DNA from: Lophius americanus
Taxonomy: Eukaryota > Chordata > Actinopteri > Lophiiformes > Lophiidae
Length of the DNA: 64,000 nt
Assembly: GCA_037951165.1 (NCBI GenBank)
Contig: JBBDHG010000014.1
Location: 5,858,001 to 5,922,000, forward strand
Direction: 5' to 3'
The number at the start of each line of letters is the position of its first letter. The stretch's first letter is position 1. The notes beneath the pieces are model-generated. The model was not told the DNA's origin, ran no database searches, and was given only the letters and a program-made list of their open reading frames with translations. This document shows positions 34,761-45,140 of this stretch, in pieces. The position numbers and the translations under genes were made by a program.

Positions 34761-35595
34761 TATATCATTTTACCCATATCTTAATATAATAGTAAATATT
34801 TCCCTCATTTATCAAACTTTTTTTCCTATAAATAGTGTGTAATTTTTCGGGGGTGTACCCTTGCTGGCGGGGTTTACTGTATAGGTCCGTTACACACTGG
34901 CGTTGCTGGCACTGGTGCATAGACATGAACTCTGATTCATTTACCTGACTCTGAAACATTGAAACTAAATTTCTCTCTTTAAAAATGCTATGTTTGTGAT
35001 TCAAATGTCTCCATGATCTGTATGAACTCCAACATCGAAGCCCCTCAGGTCACCATTATCTGTACTATCTAGAACAGTGAAGCCTCTGAAGTAATGCCAG
35101 CCCCATCACTCAGCGTTCGATCAGACAGCACTAATGGTAAAGGTGATCCGGGTGCTGGCTTTGTAGCCTCTGTTGACTAATGAGGCTTGAAATGAAATAC
35201 GGACCATTTGGCAATCAATCCAACAATATGTACCGTGACCATGAATGATTAATGCATATGGGTCAATCTACCTACTGAAGAGGTGACAATGGACACAGTG
35301 CAGTGATTATGCGTGTGTTTGGGTGTGTGCATAATTCCATCATTGACACTGAAAGCCAACATGTCATCCAGCGATGTTGATCAGCTATTGATGGCCCTCT
35401 GTAGGTGATCTCTCTCACAATGTGATAACATGATGCCCATGTCTCAACATTATGAAACAGCAGCATGTGCATCAGGGTGAAATCAACAAGCAAGCACTGA
35501 ACAGAAAGTTGAAGGCTGAAAAGATGCTGAAGAAATATCCTTTGTTCGATTTGACCTCGTCTCAGATCAGCCCTAACGTTGTAACCCCTTTCCTA
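34761..35595. other. Unassigned stretch
   Basis: No coding motif or repeat recognised. It ends in a C-run and T-run (about 35605-35627) at the edge of the next element. Confidence 0.4.
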
Positions 35596-35806
35596 TATAG
35601 TTTACCCCCCCCCTTTTTTTTTTTTCCAAAACAGCTTAGATCTTTACAGGCATGAACTCCACCAGACCTCTAAAGGTGTATGGTTGTATTTGGCATCAAG
35701 CCATTAGAAGCAGATCCTTTCAGTTGTCAAGTGGGCCCTCCAATGACTGGACTTATTTGTCCAGCACATCCCACAGATGCTTGATTGAGATCTGGGGAAT
35801 GTGATA
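35596..35806 (-). pseudogene. Tc1-like transposase C-terminus, lineage 1
   Basis: Reverse-strand 3' end of the same Tc1 family as 17430-18250. Plus-strand landmarks: ccaaaacagctta, ggcatgaactccaccagacc, tctaaaggtgtatgg, ttggcatcaagccattagaa, cagatcctttcag, ttatttgtccagcacatccc, acagatgcttgattgagatc and tggggaa. These encode the region after the third catalytic residue and the 3' non-coding end. The copy is cut at about 35806, before the catalytic core. Confidence 0.75.
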
Positions 35807-37534
35807 TTGCACAATTCAATGTCCATACAGTGTATAAATGTGACGCATAATTCTTCCATATTTGTCATGGGAAGAGTTTAAATGCAGCAGAAAAGACCTG
35901 AAAGACTCAGAATCAAATATGCAAGCTGCCCTTCTACAGTTTATAATAATGTGTGTGAACGGAGGAGCTTATGTTTGTCTGTGAGCACCGCACATTATTC
36001 GTCTGTCTCGTTCTCCTTTGTCTTAAGGTGAAGACTAGGTTTTTTGTTAGGGCTGTTAGATATCCTCTGCTGAATCATTGCTTTTTCTGATTTTACTCTA
36101 GATGAAAATATGTTAGATCTTCAGAGCCTCAGCATGCTTCTGCAGCCCAATACCTGGACCTGCAATTTATCTGAGGCAAATGTATTATTAACATGACAAA
36201 AGAACTGTGGCCCCTCGCTGACCTATCACTCATTAGCATTTATATAGACAGCGGAGGCAGCGGCAGACTGCTGTCCAGCTAAATATTGATGGATAGTGAA
36301 GGACATGCAGAGGTTTATATTTGTGTAGTAGAGATGTCAAGCTGTTCGAAGCAATATTTTATCCCTAATGTAGTTACTATTGAGTGCTCTGCAATGTTTC
36401 ATTAAAAAACAAACAAACAAAAAATGACTCATAAGACCTTTAGAGTGCCACTGCGGTATGGCCAAAGTTGTAACCCTCTATCCTTTACCCCAAATTTTTT
36501 TCTTAGTCAACCTGGTGCCTCCTGCGTTGCACCATTGTGGGGGAAGTGCGACTGGAAGGGCACAAGGATTGACTGCCTAGAGCCAGCTGGTTACCGCTCA
36601 ACCTCACCATCAGAAAACGGTGTGCAGGAATATCAGACTCCAAAACCATTGCGTGGTAAACTGGTGAAGTCCATCCATGCACGGCTCTGGCGGGATCGCT
36701 TCCCAGGAGCAGAGTTGACGTGACCCGCTCTTGTTCCATCATTCCCGTGAGTGGCAATGTGTGGGACGGTATGGGGGTGCTCTAAAGCTTCTTTCCAAAC
36801 ACACCAACCTTGTTCTCAATGTTATTGTCAGTCCGGCTGCTGGATGCTTAGGTGTTAGGTAGAGAACTCTTTAAAAGTAAGAAAAATTTAAGCCAATTCG
36901 TCATTATTATCTTCATCATCATTTGAGAGCAAGGCAACCAGCAGAAGACGTTCTTTACTCAGTCCAACAATCAATGGCGAGCTTGGTCAGAAATAAAAAG
37001 TAGGTTCGATTTGACGGAGTGACTTGCTCTTCAACAATAAATCTTCAGGAGAGTGCTGAACCCAGAGTCAGTTTTCCAAAGATATTATTATCTGATGATG
37101 CTTATTATATATAAGTAGGTCATAAAATCACATTTAGCTTATTTATTTGGCTGACATCACAGAAAACACCCTGACTCATTTCGACACAACCTTAATCAGT
37201 CTGAGGAACACAGGTTGAGTTCACTGATTCACTGACAAGGACAGAGTCAGAAACCAATTATGAAGAAACGTTTTCCCTTATGAATCAGTTTTATTGTCCC
37301 ATGCAAGGACCAAGAAAAGTACACCTTTATTAATGCCCACAACTGTTTTCTTTTGAAACCAAATAATAAACAGCAATAAGGAAACCGAGGGGCGGACCTC
37401 TTCATTTACAGTCTTAATTAAGATTTAGAATCACAGAGAACCTTGGTCAGTCAAAACTCAAGCAGTATAGTTCCGTTTAGAGTCATGGTGTTAAGTGCGC
37501 ATATCCTAAATATTTCTCTCTGGGCATCCTTTTA
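35807..37534. other. Unassigned stretch
   Basis: A plus-strand frame of 99 codons at 36424-36723 overlaps an 84-codon minus-strand frame; neither has a motif I recognise. Two short fragments with ttttattgtccc (near 37290 and 37325) resemble the ends of Rex1-like LINE tails. Confidence 0.3.
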
Positions 37535-37870
37535 ACATTGAACAGCCAGAGCATTAAAACCAATATCTAGTCTTTAGTATGCCCCCCTTTGGCAGCTAAA
37601 TGAGCTCTCTGATGCACTGTGTTTTCTGACACATTACTATAAGCCTTGGGCTCCGATGCCCCTTTCACCAAAGCACCTGTTTTCCTTCCTCAGACCATTA
37701 AGGTGTTCCCGGTTTGACAGTGGTTAGTACTTGCCAAACAAGACCTGCAGTTCTGTAGATACTCTAACCCAGTTGTTTTGCCATCGTAATTGTAATTGTA
37801 ATCCTCAAAGTTACTCTGATCATTACGCTTGTCAATTTTGTCCTCTTTCCATGACATAAACATCAGGACA
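37535..37870 (-). pseudogene. Internally deleted Tc1-like copy with micro-inversion
   Basis: Same Tc1 lineage as 17430-18250, minus strand. The N-terminal end lies at 37745-37865 (MSWKEDKIDKRNDQSNFED in place of a M-x-K-R-K-D-L-S-D-F-D type start, followed by cagttctgtagatactctaa). The 3' end lies at 37535-37605 (ttaaaaccaatatctagtct, ccccccttttggcagcta). Most of the catalytic domain is missing because the 3' end joins directly to ctgtgttttctgacacatta. Within the helix-turn-helix region, 37701-37738 (ggtgttcccggtttgacag, tggttagtacttgcc) lies in the opposite orientation to its flanks. Confidence 0.7.
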
Positions 37871-37884
37871 GAATGATCATGTAA

Positions 37885-38360
37885 GATAAGAAACATTTTT
37901 ATTGTCCCCGAATTATTGTCTTCGTATGGACTTAAAAAAGTACAAAAAGGAAGGAAGAAAAACAATGATATCCCCAAAACCAATATCCCATAAAATGCAC
38001 TCTCCATACATAATATTAACACTTATTGACATGCACCTTCAAGTATAAATGTTCTAACACACAGTTTAGTGATCTAGTCCACCGATAAAAGTATATTGAA
38101 CAGCTGATAGCATATGCAAATATGGCATAATCAACAGAACCCGCCCTGGAATTAATGTTAAAGAGCTTAATGGACCTGGGCAGGAAAGAACATTTGTAGC
38201 AGATAAGTCTGCAGTGAGGATATATATATATCTTGCAGGAAGGTTAGAGTTGGAACTCTGGTTGGAGAATGTGACTAGTCTTGGACCATCTGGAGGGTGG
38301 CTTTTAACCCCCAAGATCTTCATGGCAGTCTGCACCGGACAAGAAATCTGTGAACTCAAA
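37885..38360 (-). mobile_element. LINE 3' end remnant
   Basis: Begins at its 3' side with gataagaaacatttttattg and tccccgaattattg, the typical tail of Rex1-type fish LINEs read on the plus strand. The rest (cagctgatagcatatgcaaa, aagagcttaatggacctggg) is non-coding and fits a 3' untranslated region. It ends just before the next LINE, whose start is preceded by a near-perfect inverted repeat at 38402-38437. Confidence 0.4.
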
Positions 38361-38432
38361 GTGTAATGCCATAAACTGCCCTTGACTGACCCTTGAGTAA
38401 CGGCATCCTAACGGTTATGGTTAGATGTTAGG

Positions 38433-39903
38433 ATGGCACCGCGAAAGGACGCCTCGGTGCTGCACTCTCTAGTACTTTGTCTGTTTTTGTTTATTTGTTC
38501 CGCATACAGATATCCCTCTGTGATTCTAGTTGGAGGAGCAGCAGCTCTCTGTGGGACATACCAGAGACGTCAGAGGGGGAAGCGAGCCGCTGCGCTTATC
38601 AAACTGCGTCAGCGGAGATTCCAAACGGCGCTCCCCCCAATACACCTGGCGAATGTCAACTCTCTGGCTAATAAGATGGACGAGCTGCTGCTGCTAAATT
38701 CAACCAACTTGGTCTTTTGCAGATCTGCCAGTCTGTGCTTCACTGAAACTTGGCTCAGTGAGCACATCCCGGACGACGCACTTCGCCTGCCGGGCTTTCA
38801 ACTTCTCTGAGCGGACCACGTGACGGAGCTTGGGGAAGACGAAGGGAGGCAGTATTTTCTTCTATATTAATCAAGGTTGGTGCACAGATTTCACAGTGCT
38901 GAAGAAATCATGAGGTCTTTTATTAGAGACGTTATTCATCAATTGCAAGCCGTTTTATTCACCGCGGGAGTTTTCCTCCTTCATACTGGCTGGAGTTTAT
39001 ATCCCACCTCAGGCCTGCTTTAGTGAGGCGTTACAACACCTCGCTGACCAGATTACTGATCTGGAGCATGAACACCCAGACTCTTTACCCGTCATTCTTG
39101 GGAACTTTAGCAGAGCAAACTTCAGCCAAGAACTGCCAAAATATAGACAACACTTCATGTGTCCCAAAAGAGACACTAACACACTGGACCACTGTTACAC
39201 CACAAAATGCTTATCGCTCTGTCCCCCGTGCAAATCTGGGACCCTCTCATCATTGTATGGTCCATCTCATCCTGTCCAACAGGCAGAAATTAAAATCTGC
39301 TAAGCCTGTAATCAAGACTATCAGGAGGTGGACCAAACAGACAAAGCTGGAGCTACAGGACTACTTTGACCGCAATGATTGGAGTGTCTTTGAGGATGCT
39401 GCTTCAGACCTGGATGGGTTGACTGGCACTGTGACATCTTACATCGTTTTTTGCGAGGATGTAGGTGTGCCAACGAAAACCTTCTGCACTCACAATAACA
39501 ATAAACCCTGGTTTACTGCCAAACTCAGGCAGCTTCGTCAGACCAAGGAGTAAGCTAACAGGATTGGTGACAGAGTCCTGTACAAGCAGGCCAGAAACAT
39601 ACTGACCTGACATGTTTTCAGCTAATGACCCTGCATGTGAGGCCTGCAGAGGTCACCAACTACAGGAGACCAGCACCCCCTGTTGTGATGAACTTTCAAC
39701 TGGCTGAGGAGCTGAATGAGTTTTATCGCAGGTTCGACAACTCTGAACTATAAACACCCCCTGACCCCATCACACCCCTCCCCAGTGACCCCCTGAATAG
39801 AATCTGTGAGACAGAGATGATGAAACTGTTTCAGAGACAAAAGATCAAAAAGGTTATAGGGTCAGACGGCGTGTCTCACTCCTGCCTGAAAGCCTGTGCT
39901 GAT
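38433..39903 (+). pseudogene. Rex1-like LINE, 5' part (endonuclease)
   Basis: The 5' half of a Rex1-like (CR1/L2/Rex group) retrotransposon. The open start at 38433 reads MAPRKDASVLHSLVLCLFLF, a hydrophobic leader, followed by RRQRGKRAAALIKLRQRRF and the endonuclease opening IHLANVNSLANKMDEL. TETWLSEHIPDD is at about 38744-38779 and GFQLL ends the first frame at 38807. After frameshifts, 39023-39553 carries NAYRSVPRANLGPSHHC, where the catalytic S-D-H has become S-H-H, and later NNNKPWFTAKLRQLRQ. The RT opening SDGVSHSCLKACAD is at about 39862-39903. There the sequence is broken by the opposed insertion and resumes at 41110. Several stops make it inactive. Confidence 0.85.
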
Positions 39904-41109
39904 AAGATAAACCTTTATTAGTCCCACAACGGGGAGTAGCAGTGTTACGACAGCAAAGAGCATATTACAGAATAACATTATATACAATTAAATTAAATTA
40001 AATTAAATGTGCAGTTGAAATGTGGGCATGTTGAATAGTATACTGTCCCATAGTGCAAAGTGCAAGTGAGGTGCGTGTGTGTGTGTGTGTTGGTGCGTGA
40101 CTTGTTGAAGCAGGAAGGTTATGGCGTCGTCAAACCCCAATGTTAGACTGGTAGGCGAACTGAACGGGGTCCATCGACAGGCTGAACAGCGGGCGGAAAT
40201 GACCAAGGACCAGTCGCTCCAGGGTCTTCATCAGGTGGGATGTTAATTCCACCTGCCTGTAGCTGTTGAAGTATTTGGGGTGCGGCGTCTTGGGACAGGT
40301 ACCACACAGGAGGTTTTCCACAGGAGTGGTACTTTCGCCAGCTTCATGCTCAAGTTGAAGCCGTGCTCCACAATCCCACACAGCTGGTCTGCGCAGGACT
40401 TCAGGAGCCTGATGCCGTCCGGGCCCGTAGCCTTCTTCACCTTGATCTTCCTTAACTGGTTCCTCACCTGAGGTGTTTTGATGGACAGACTGGTGCAGGG
40501 GGGCTGTGTGTTGGGGGGAAGGATGGTGAGGGGATGATAGCTGGGGGGGTAGGTGTTAGGTAGAGCAGTGGGATGTGGCTGGGAGTTCAGTGTAGCGTGA
40601 GAGGAGATGGGGTAGGGGCAGTGCACTGATGGGGGTGAGAAGGGTTCCAGCTGTGGAAGTCGGGCTGGAGGATTGGGGGCAGATGACTGGTCGAACCAGT
40701 TAAAAAACTGGTTCAGGTTTACTGCCCACTGTTGGTCCCCTGCAGCTTGGGAGTTTGGCCCCTTGAAGCCTGGGATGGTTTTCAGGCCTCTCCAAACACC
40801 ACTGGTGTTGTTCTGCTGTCTGTAGCGTTTCCTCCTTGCGCAACGCTGTAATCCAGCGCTTATCCCCCGTCTACTCCTCTTCAGTTCGCGGGGAACCTCG
40901 GGCCTCTCCTCGGGCAGCACCGCGGGGCTACGTAGAGCTAACAGCTGACCCCTACTGTAAACAATAGGCGGGTGGCTGAGTACGGAGTCCCCGGAGACGG
41001 ACACAAACAAAGTTGAAAAAAGCAGGCAGAACACCACAAAAACAGCAGCTCTTCTCTCCATCCTTCGAGGGTTGTGTTCAAAAGCAAACTTAAAAAATGA
41101 GTAAAAAAT
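39904..41109 (-). mobile_element. Nested, deleted Rex1-like LINE derivative
   Basis: A minus-strand insertion inside the Rex1-like LINE. Its 3' tail at 39904-39935 reads (on the minus strand) gggactaataaaggtttatc ttatc, the standard Rex1-type end, preceded by an AATTA pentanucleotide run and a (GT)n run. Its 5' end is at about 41109. The host reading resumes at 41110 with cagctggcccccttc, directly continuing the codons interrupted at 39903. At about 1.2 kb it is far shorter than a full LINE. It keeps the N-terminal leader, part of the RT and the 3' tail, but not the endonuclease or the catalytic part of the RT. Confidence 0.8.
40243..41061 (-). CDS. 272-codon ORF of nested LINE derivative
   Basis: The longest open frame of the window. 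It begins MERRAAVFVVFCLLFSTLFV, a signal-like hydrophobic leader of the kind also seen in the host LINE. A Rex1-type N-terminal region follows (YSRGQLLALRSPA, LKRSRRGISAGLQRC), ending at RRKRYRQ. Where the endonuclease should start, the frame goes straight on to NNTSGVWRGLKTIPGFKG, which belongs to the endonuclease-RT linker. A proline-rich linker and the RT opening KKATGPDGIRLLKSCADQL (about 40390-40440) follow. A frameshift near 40260 moves on to LERLVLGHF and DPVQFAYQSN. The deletion is in frame. No RT catalytic motif remains, so any product would be catalytically dead. Whether the open frame is selected or simply young is unknown. Confidence 0.6.
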   Translation of the reverse strand: MERRAAVFVVFCLLFSTLFVSVSGDSVLSHPPIVYSRGQLLALRSPAVLPEERPEVPRELKRSRRGISAGLQRCARRKRYRQQNNTSGVWRGLKTIPGFKGPNSQAAGDQQWAVNLNQFFNWFDQSSAPNPPARLPQLEPFSPPSVHCPYPISSHATLNSQPHPTALPNTYPPSYHPLTILPPNTQPPCTSLSIKTPQVRNQLRKIKVKKATGPDGIRLLKSCADQLCGIVEHGFNLSMKLAKVPLLWKTSCVVPVPRRRTPNTSTATGRWN

Positions 41110-42330
41110 CAGCTGGCCCCCTTCTTAGCACAGATTTTTAATAGATCACTGGAGCTGTGTGAAGTCCCCTTCAGTTCAGTTCATCAGTGGCCCTGATGTC
41201 TGTGGTCATGAAACCCTTTGAGAGAATGGTCTTGACCCACCTGATGGACATAACAGGCCTCCTGCTGGACAGTTCAGTGGATGATGCAGTCAACACAGGA
41301 CTGCACTTCATCCTGCAACATCTTGACTCTCCATCTTGACATAGGCAAGGATCCTGTTTATGGACTTTAGTTTGGCGTTCAATACAATCACATCAGGAAT
41401 ACTCTGCTCCAAACTCCTGCAGTTCGCTGTACCTACATCTACCTTTCAATGGATTACAGACTTTCTGGAGGACCGGAGACAGCAGGCAAGGCTTGGTAAA
41501 ATCTCATCCTCCACCAGGACAATCAACATGGGGGCCCCAGAGGGGTTTGTGTTTTCCCCTCTACTCTTCTCTCTTTACACTAATGACTTCACCTCCGACG
41601 ACCCATCTGTCAACTCCTGAAGTTTGCAAACAACATCGGCCTCATCCAGGATGGCGACGAGTCTGCATACAGACGGGTCAGATGCATACAGACGGGCATA
41701 CACATGAGAGTGGACTTCTGGAGGAACCAACCATCACTGCCCTCCCTCCTGGAAACTACAATCTGTCAGGACCTTAAGTGGACATCCAACACAGACTCAA
41801 TCATCAAAAGGCCCGCTAGAGGATGTACTTCCTACCCAAGCTTAGGATGCTCAGCCTGCGTTAAGTGATGCTGATCCAGAATTACACCGCAATAATCCAG
41901 TCAGTTCTCTGCACATCCATCACTGTTTGGTTTGGATCTGCAACCAAACAGGACAGAAACAGACTGCAACGGACAATTAGATTTGCAGAAAAAAAATCAT
42001 CGGCCGACCCATCACCCCCTGGACACAACCTGCTTCAACTTCTCCCCTCTGGTCGGCGCCACTGAACACTTTTTCCCATAACTACGAGACACAAGAGCAG
42101 TTTCTACCCACGGGCCATCAACCGGACGAACTATCAAACCAGCCTTGTGCAAGAAACTAGATCACCTCATTTTACAATAACCCGTCCAACTGACATTACT
42201 CTGACATCTTTTCAGTGTCATATATATTTATTTATACATATCTATACATTTATATTTAAATACAACCTGTACATAAGAACATGTCGATTTGTTACATTCA
42301 ACTGCTTCAGTTTGCTTATAAGCAGGTGGT
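41110..42330 (+). pseudogene. Rex1-like LINE, 3' part (RT)
   Basis: Continuation of the LINE interrupted at 39903. It opens QLAPFLAQIFNRSLELCEVP at 41110-41170, then RT fragments: DFSLAFNTI at about 41362, WITDFLEDRRQQARLGKISS at about 41450, GAPEGFVFSPLLFSLYTNDF at about 41533-41592 (the usual G-x-P-Q-G-C box reads G-A-P-E-G-F), ESVLCTSITVWFGSATKQDR-like text at 41895-41958 and a final NLLQLLPSGRRH at 42030-42065. The FADD region near 41620 reads FANN-like (tttgcaaacaac), so catalytic Asp residues are lost. An AT-rich 3' untranslated region runs to about 42330. Confidence 0.85.
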
Positions 42331-43929
42331 TTCATGGTATTGAAACATGAGCTACAATCAACAAACAGTGCACGTGCATAAGCTTTGGTGTCTTCATGGT
42401 GTTTAATTATTTGTATGAAGCTATTAATATTAATCTATCTAACTATTGATCTAATATCACTGCCGTGGTCTGGATTGGAGTCCCACCGATCTACCGACAG
42501 ACCCACCAACTTCACTTTTTACTGAGCATGGAGCAGGGAAAGGCTCCATCCCCTGCAAGCTGAAAATGAATGAATCACAGACCGCTGTCATGACGCGGGT
42601 CTGGGTTATCAGGACGAAGAAGCTCGTGATGAGTTTCTGCTTTAAACGTTACGGATCATGTTTATCTTAAAACTAATCTTGACCAACTTCTCGTTTAGGA
42701 AACAACAAATTAAGTAATTAAAGATGAGGAGAACTGCTGTGAAAGTGTCTTACCATTGGAGTTTCTGCCTTTTCAGGTTACGCCGGCTGACTGATTAACT
42801 TAGCATTTCTGGTGAGTTTACCACACAACAACACCTCGCTTATAACATAATATTTGATAGCGTTATAATGTTGTAAGATTAGTCAGAGTAACCACTCAGA
42901 AGGAATGGCAATGCCTTTGCCTCTCATCCCCTCTCTCTCCCTGACTTGTGTCTCCAGTATAGACGTAAATATGAGTTGTTATCAGCTTTTCTGGATTGAA
43001 AATATCAGAATCAGAGCAAACAGCCCTGATCACAATGTAGCCCGCCCTCTGATGAAACTCATCATCTACTGAATGCTTTAGCGCTTGTCACTCAGCTGCT
43101 GACTGCTCTTCTGATTGATGTGTTGAGGTATGTAAACACCATTTCCGATTACAACACTGCTCTTGTAAACAGTCACTACAGGAATATCCTTTCTGAATTA
43201 TTTCATATATTGTCAATGTAAACCCACCTATTGTTGACCATTAGGCATCTTACTTTTCTTTATTCAAACAGAGGCCTAAGTCAGTTGCTAGTGCAAAACA
43301 AAGTCACTGAAACTGACAGTTGCATCAGCAGCATAAACAAGACTGCTGCACAACAAACAAAACAGACTAAAGCAGGAAAGGGGCCATTACTATCAGCACC
43401 ATGGACAGCGCCCCACATTAAACCGGCAAAATTTTATTTACCTCTCTTGTCCAAATGACAGCACCCTGAAACCAATTGACACAATATCAATATATTTTCA
43501 TTTTGGTGCAATATTTAGCGCCTAAAATGAAAGAAGAACTCCGCTGTTGTCCTACAAAGTGAACCTCATATAGACGCTGGGCCCATTAAAGCTGTAGTAT
43601 GGAGTCTCATACTTAATCTCTAAATAAACTGTCTTTCCACTCTGTCTTGCATCTCATGTTCAGATCCTTCTCAATCCCAAGTTGAAATAAATCAACTTTC
43701 TTGGGTTATAACATGCTTCTTCGATGCTTACTGAACACATTTTTCAAAGTGGAAAAAGAGTTCTCACATAAAGTTGTGGAAGCTCAAAAGGTAAGGGCAA
43801 CCTTATATGCTGTGAGCAGGGGGCTTCACTTTTTCTGGGTCCAGAAAAAGAGCTGCTCTCTGCGTCCAGTTAAGCAATAGATTACATGAATGTCTTTTTC
43901 TCTCCAAATCGGTGCATGATTTCCCCTGT
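42331..43929. other. Mostly unassigned; SINE-like tail at 42530-42576
   Basis: The segment 42530-42576 (gggaaaggctccatcccctg, then gaaaatgaatgaatc) resembles the RTE-type tail of fish SINEs. The remainder, including a 75-codon frame at 43231-43458, shows no family I recognise. Confidence 0.35.
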
Positions 43930-43972
43930 AAATGCATCATTGCAGCTGATCTACAGCTGCAATGATGCATTT
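43930..43972. repeat. Perfect 18-bp-arm hairpin
   Basis: Arms aaatgcatcattgcagct (43930-43947) and agctgcaatgatgcattt (43955-43972) with a 7-base loop. The longest perfect-arm non-microsatellite hairpin I found. It lies 24 bases before the pentanucleotide tail of the adjacent LINE fragment. Confidence 0.95.
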
Positions 43973-43996
43973 TGATCTCACACGTCCCCTTTCCTA

Positions 43997-44190
43997 AGAT
44001 AAGATAAGATAAGATAAGATAAAAGGAGCCTATATTAATCCTCACAGGGAAATTCAGATGGGGTAACCCATATGAAGAGCATAGGTTTGAAAATACACGA
44101 AAACTAGGCCAGGTAAGTAGATAAGTAAAAATGCAGTTAAAGATACAAGAAATATGAAAATACAATACCATGATGATTCCTGATTTCTGC
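43997..44190 (-). mobile_element. Rex1-like LINE 3' tail with (AAGAT)n
   Basis: A run of about six taaga/aagat units at 43997-44023, then aggagcctatattaatcctc and acagggaaattcag. This is the reverse complement of the gaatttccc...aataaag...(TTATC)n end of Rex1-type LINEs. Only about 190 bases remain. It interrupts or abuts the hAT transposase remnant at 44195-45140. Confidence 0.7.
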
Positions 44191-44194
44191 TCTA

Positions 44195-45140
44195 TCACAT
44201 AATCATCACAAGTTTCTTTAAATAGTGCGCTTTCTCTTCCTCTGTTGCTGATGCTGTGATTAGCCTCTGTCTGCCCAGCACATTCACTCCACAACTCCAT
44301 GAACACTGTTTCACTGAGCAGGCCTCAACACATTCTGTGGCAGTATTCGACAGCTGACCACCTGTTTGAAGGTTTATTTCCTTTGAATGTAGCATCCTGT
44401 TGGGCGGTTCAAGAATGGTCAATATCACATGCACAATCAGGGCATGAAATCTAAAGCTGGATGTATATTGTGCGCAGAGACCCGGCTGCCTCCACCCTTC
44501 TCTTTCCTGGAAATTATGTATAGTTTTCAAAATGATCCAGAATATCAGATATATCTTGAAAGGATTTCAGAATAATCCGCACTGTTACCAGGTGCCCTGT
44601 CCAGCGCTGTTCAAGTAAATGCTTTGCTGTATGCCCCTGATATTGGTCAGCAATGTTAAGCCTACGGAAAAACCTTGTAAAAGGCATTATAGATATTGAA
44701 TAAATTCTTAATAGCCCTCTCACTGGACTTGGCATAGACACCAACCAACTGGAATTAGTGACTAAAGAAGTGAATATGCAGGATTTATCTGGAAAGGTTA
44801 TCTTTTTTTTTTGACCACCCATGTCTCCCAGCAATTGAGAGGCCGCTTCGTAAACTTGGCTGATATTTTGACTTTCCTCAGGCCAACCTTTTTTTGTTCC
44901 AAAATAAGTGTCTGTGTCAGAGTTTTTGTATCACCTGCAGTTGCATTGGCAATTGTCTATTGCCTCCCTTTAATGGTGAGGTTCTCATGAACAAAGTGCA
45001 TTGCAATAGAAATATTTTCACAGCCCGTTGGGTCCTGGGTTCCATCCATTTTGATTGTGTAAAATGAGTCGGCTATTTCCTCAACAATATGCCTTGTCAC
45101 CCATTCACTAATCACTTCTATTACTTAATTTTGAATGAGA
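44195..45140 (-). pseudogene. hAT-type transposase remnant (ZMYM1/DUF4371-like)
   Basis: Minus-strand remnant of a hAT transposase of the kind annotated in fish as zinc finger MYM-type 1-like (DUF4371). In order from 45140: EVISEWVTRHIVEEIADSF with TIKMDGTQDPTGCENISIA at about 45010-45075, the start of the RNase H-like catalytic domain; then AKHLLEQRWTGHLVTVRI and LKSFQDISDILDH at about 44550-44615; then LTILEPPNRMLHSKEINLQ at about 44370-44430; then RGRESALFKETCDDYVI to 44195. The order agrees with the family. Several frameshifts and stops occur, and the C-terminal dimerisation region is missing. No terminal repeats were identified. The first aspartate-bearing block is present as MDGTQD. Confidence 0.75.

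Noticed and set aside
36424..36723. 99-codon plus-strand frame, slightly GC-richer
   Set aside because: An equally long minus-strand frame overlaps it. Neither shows a motif, splice context or codon pattern that would favour coding.
43930..43972. MicroRNA precursor
   Set aside because: Arms of 18 bp with a 7-base loop and no extended pairing are too short for a vertebrate pre-miRNA stem.
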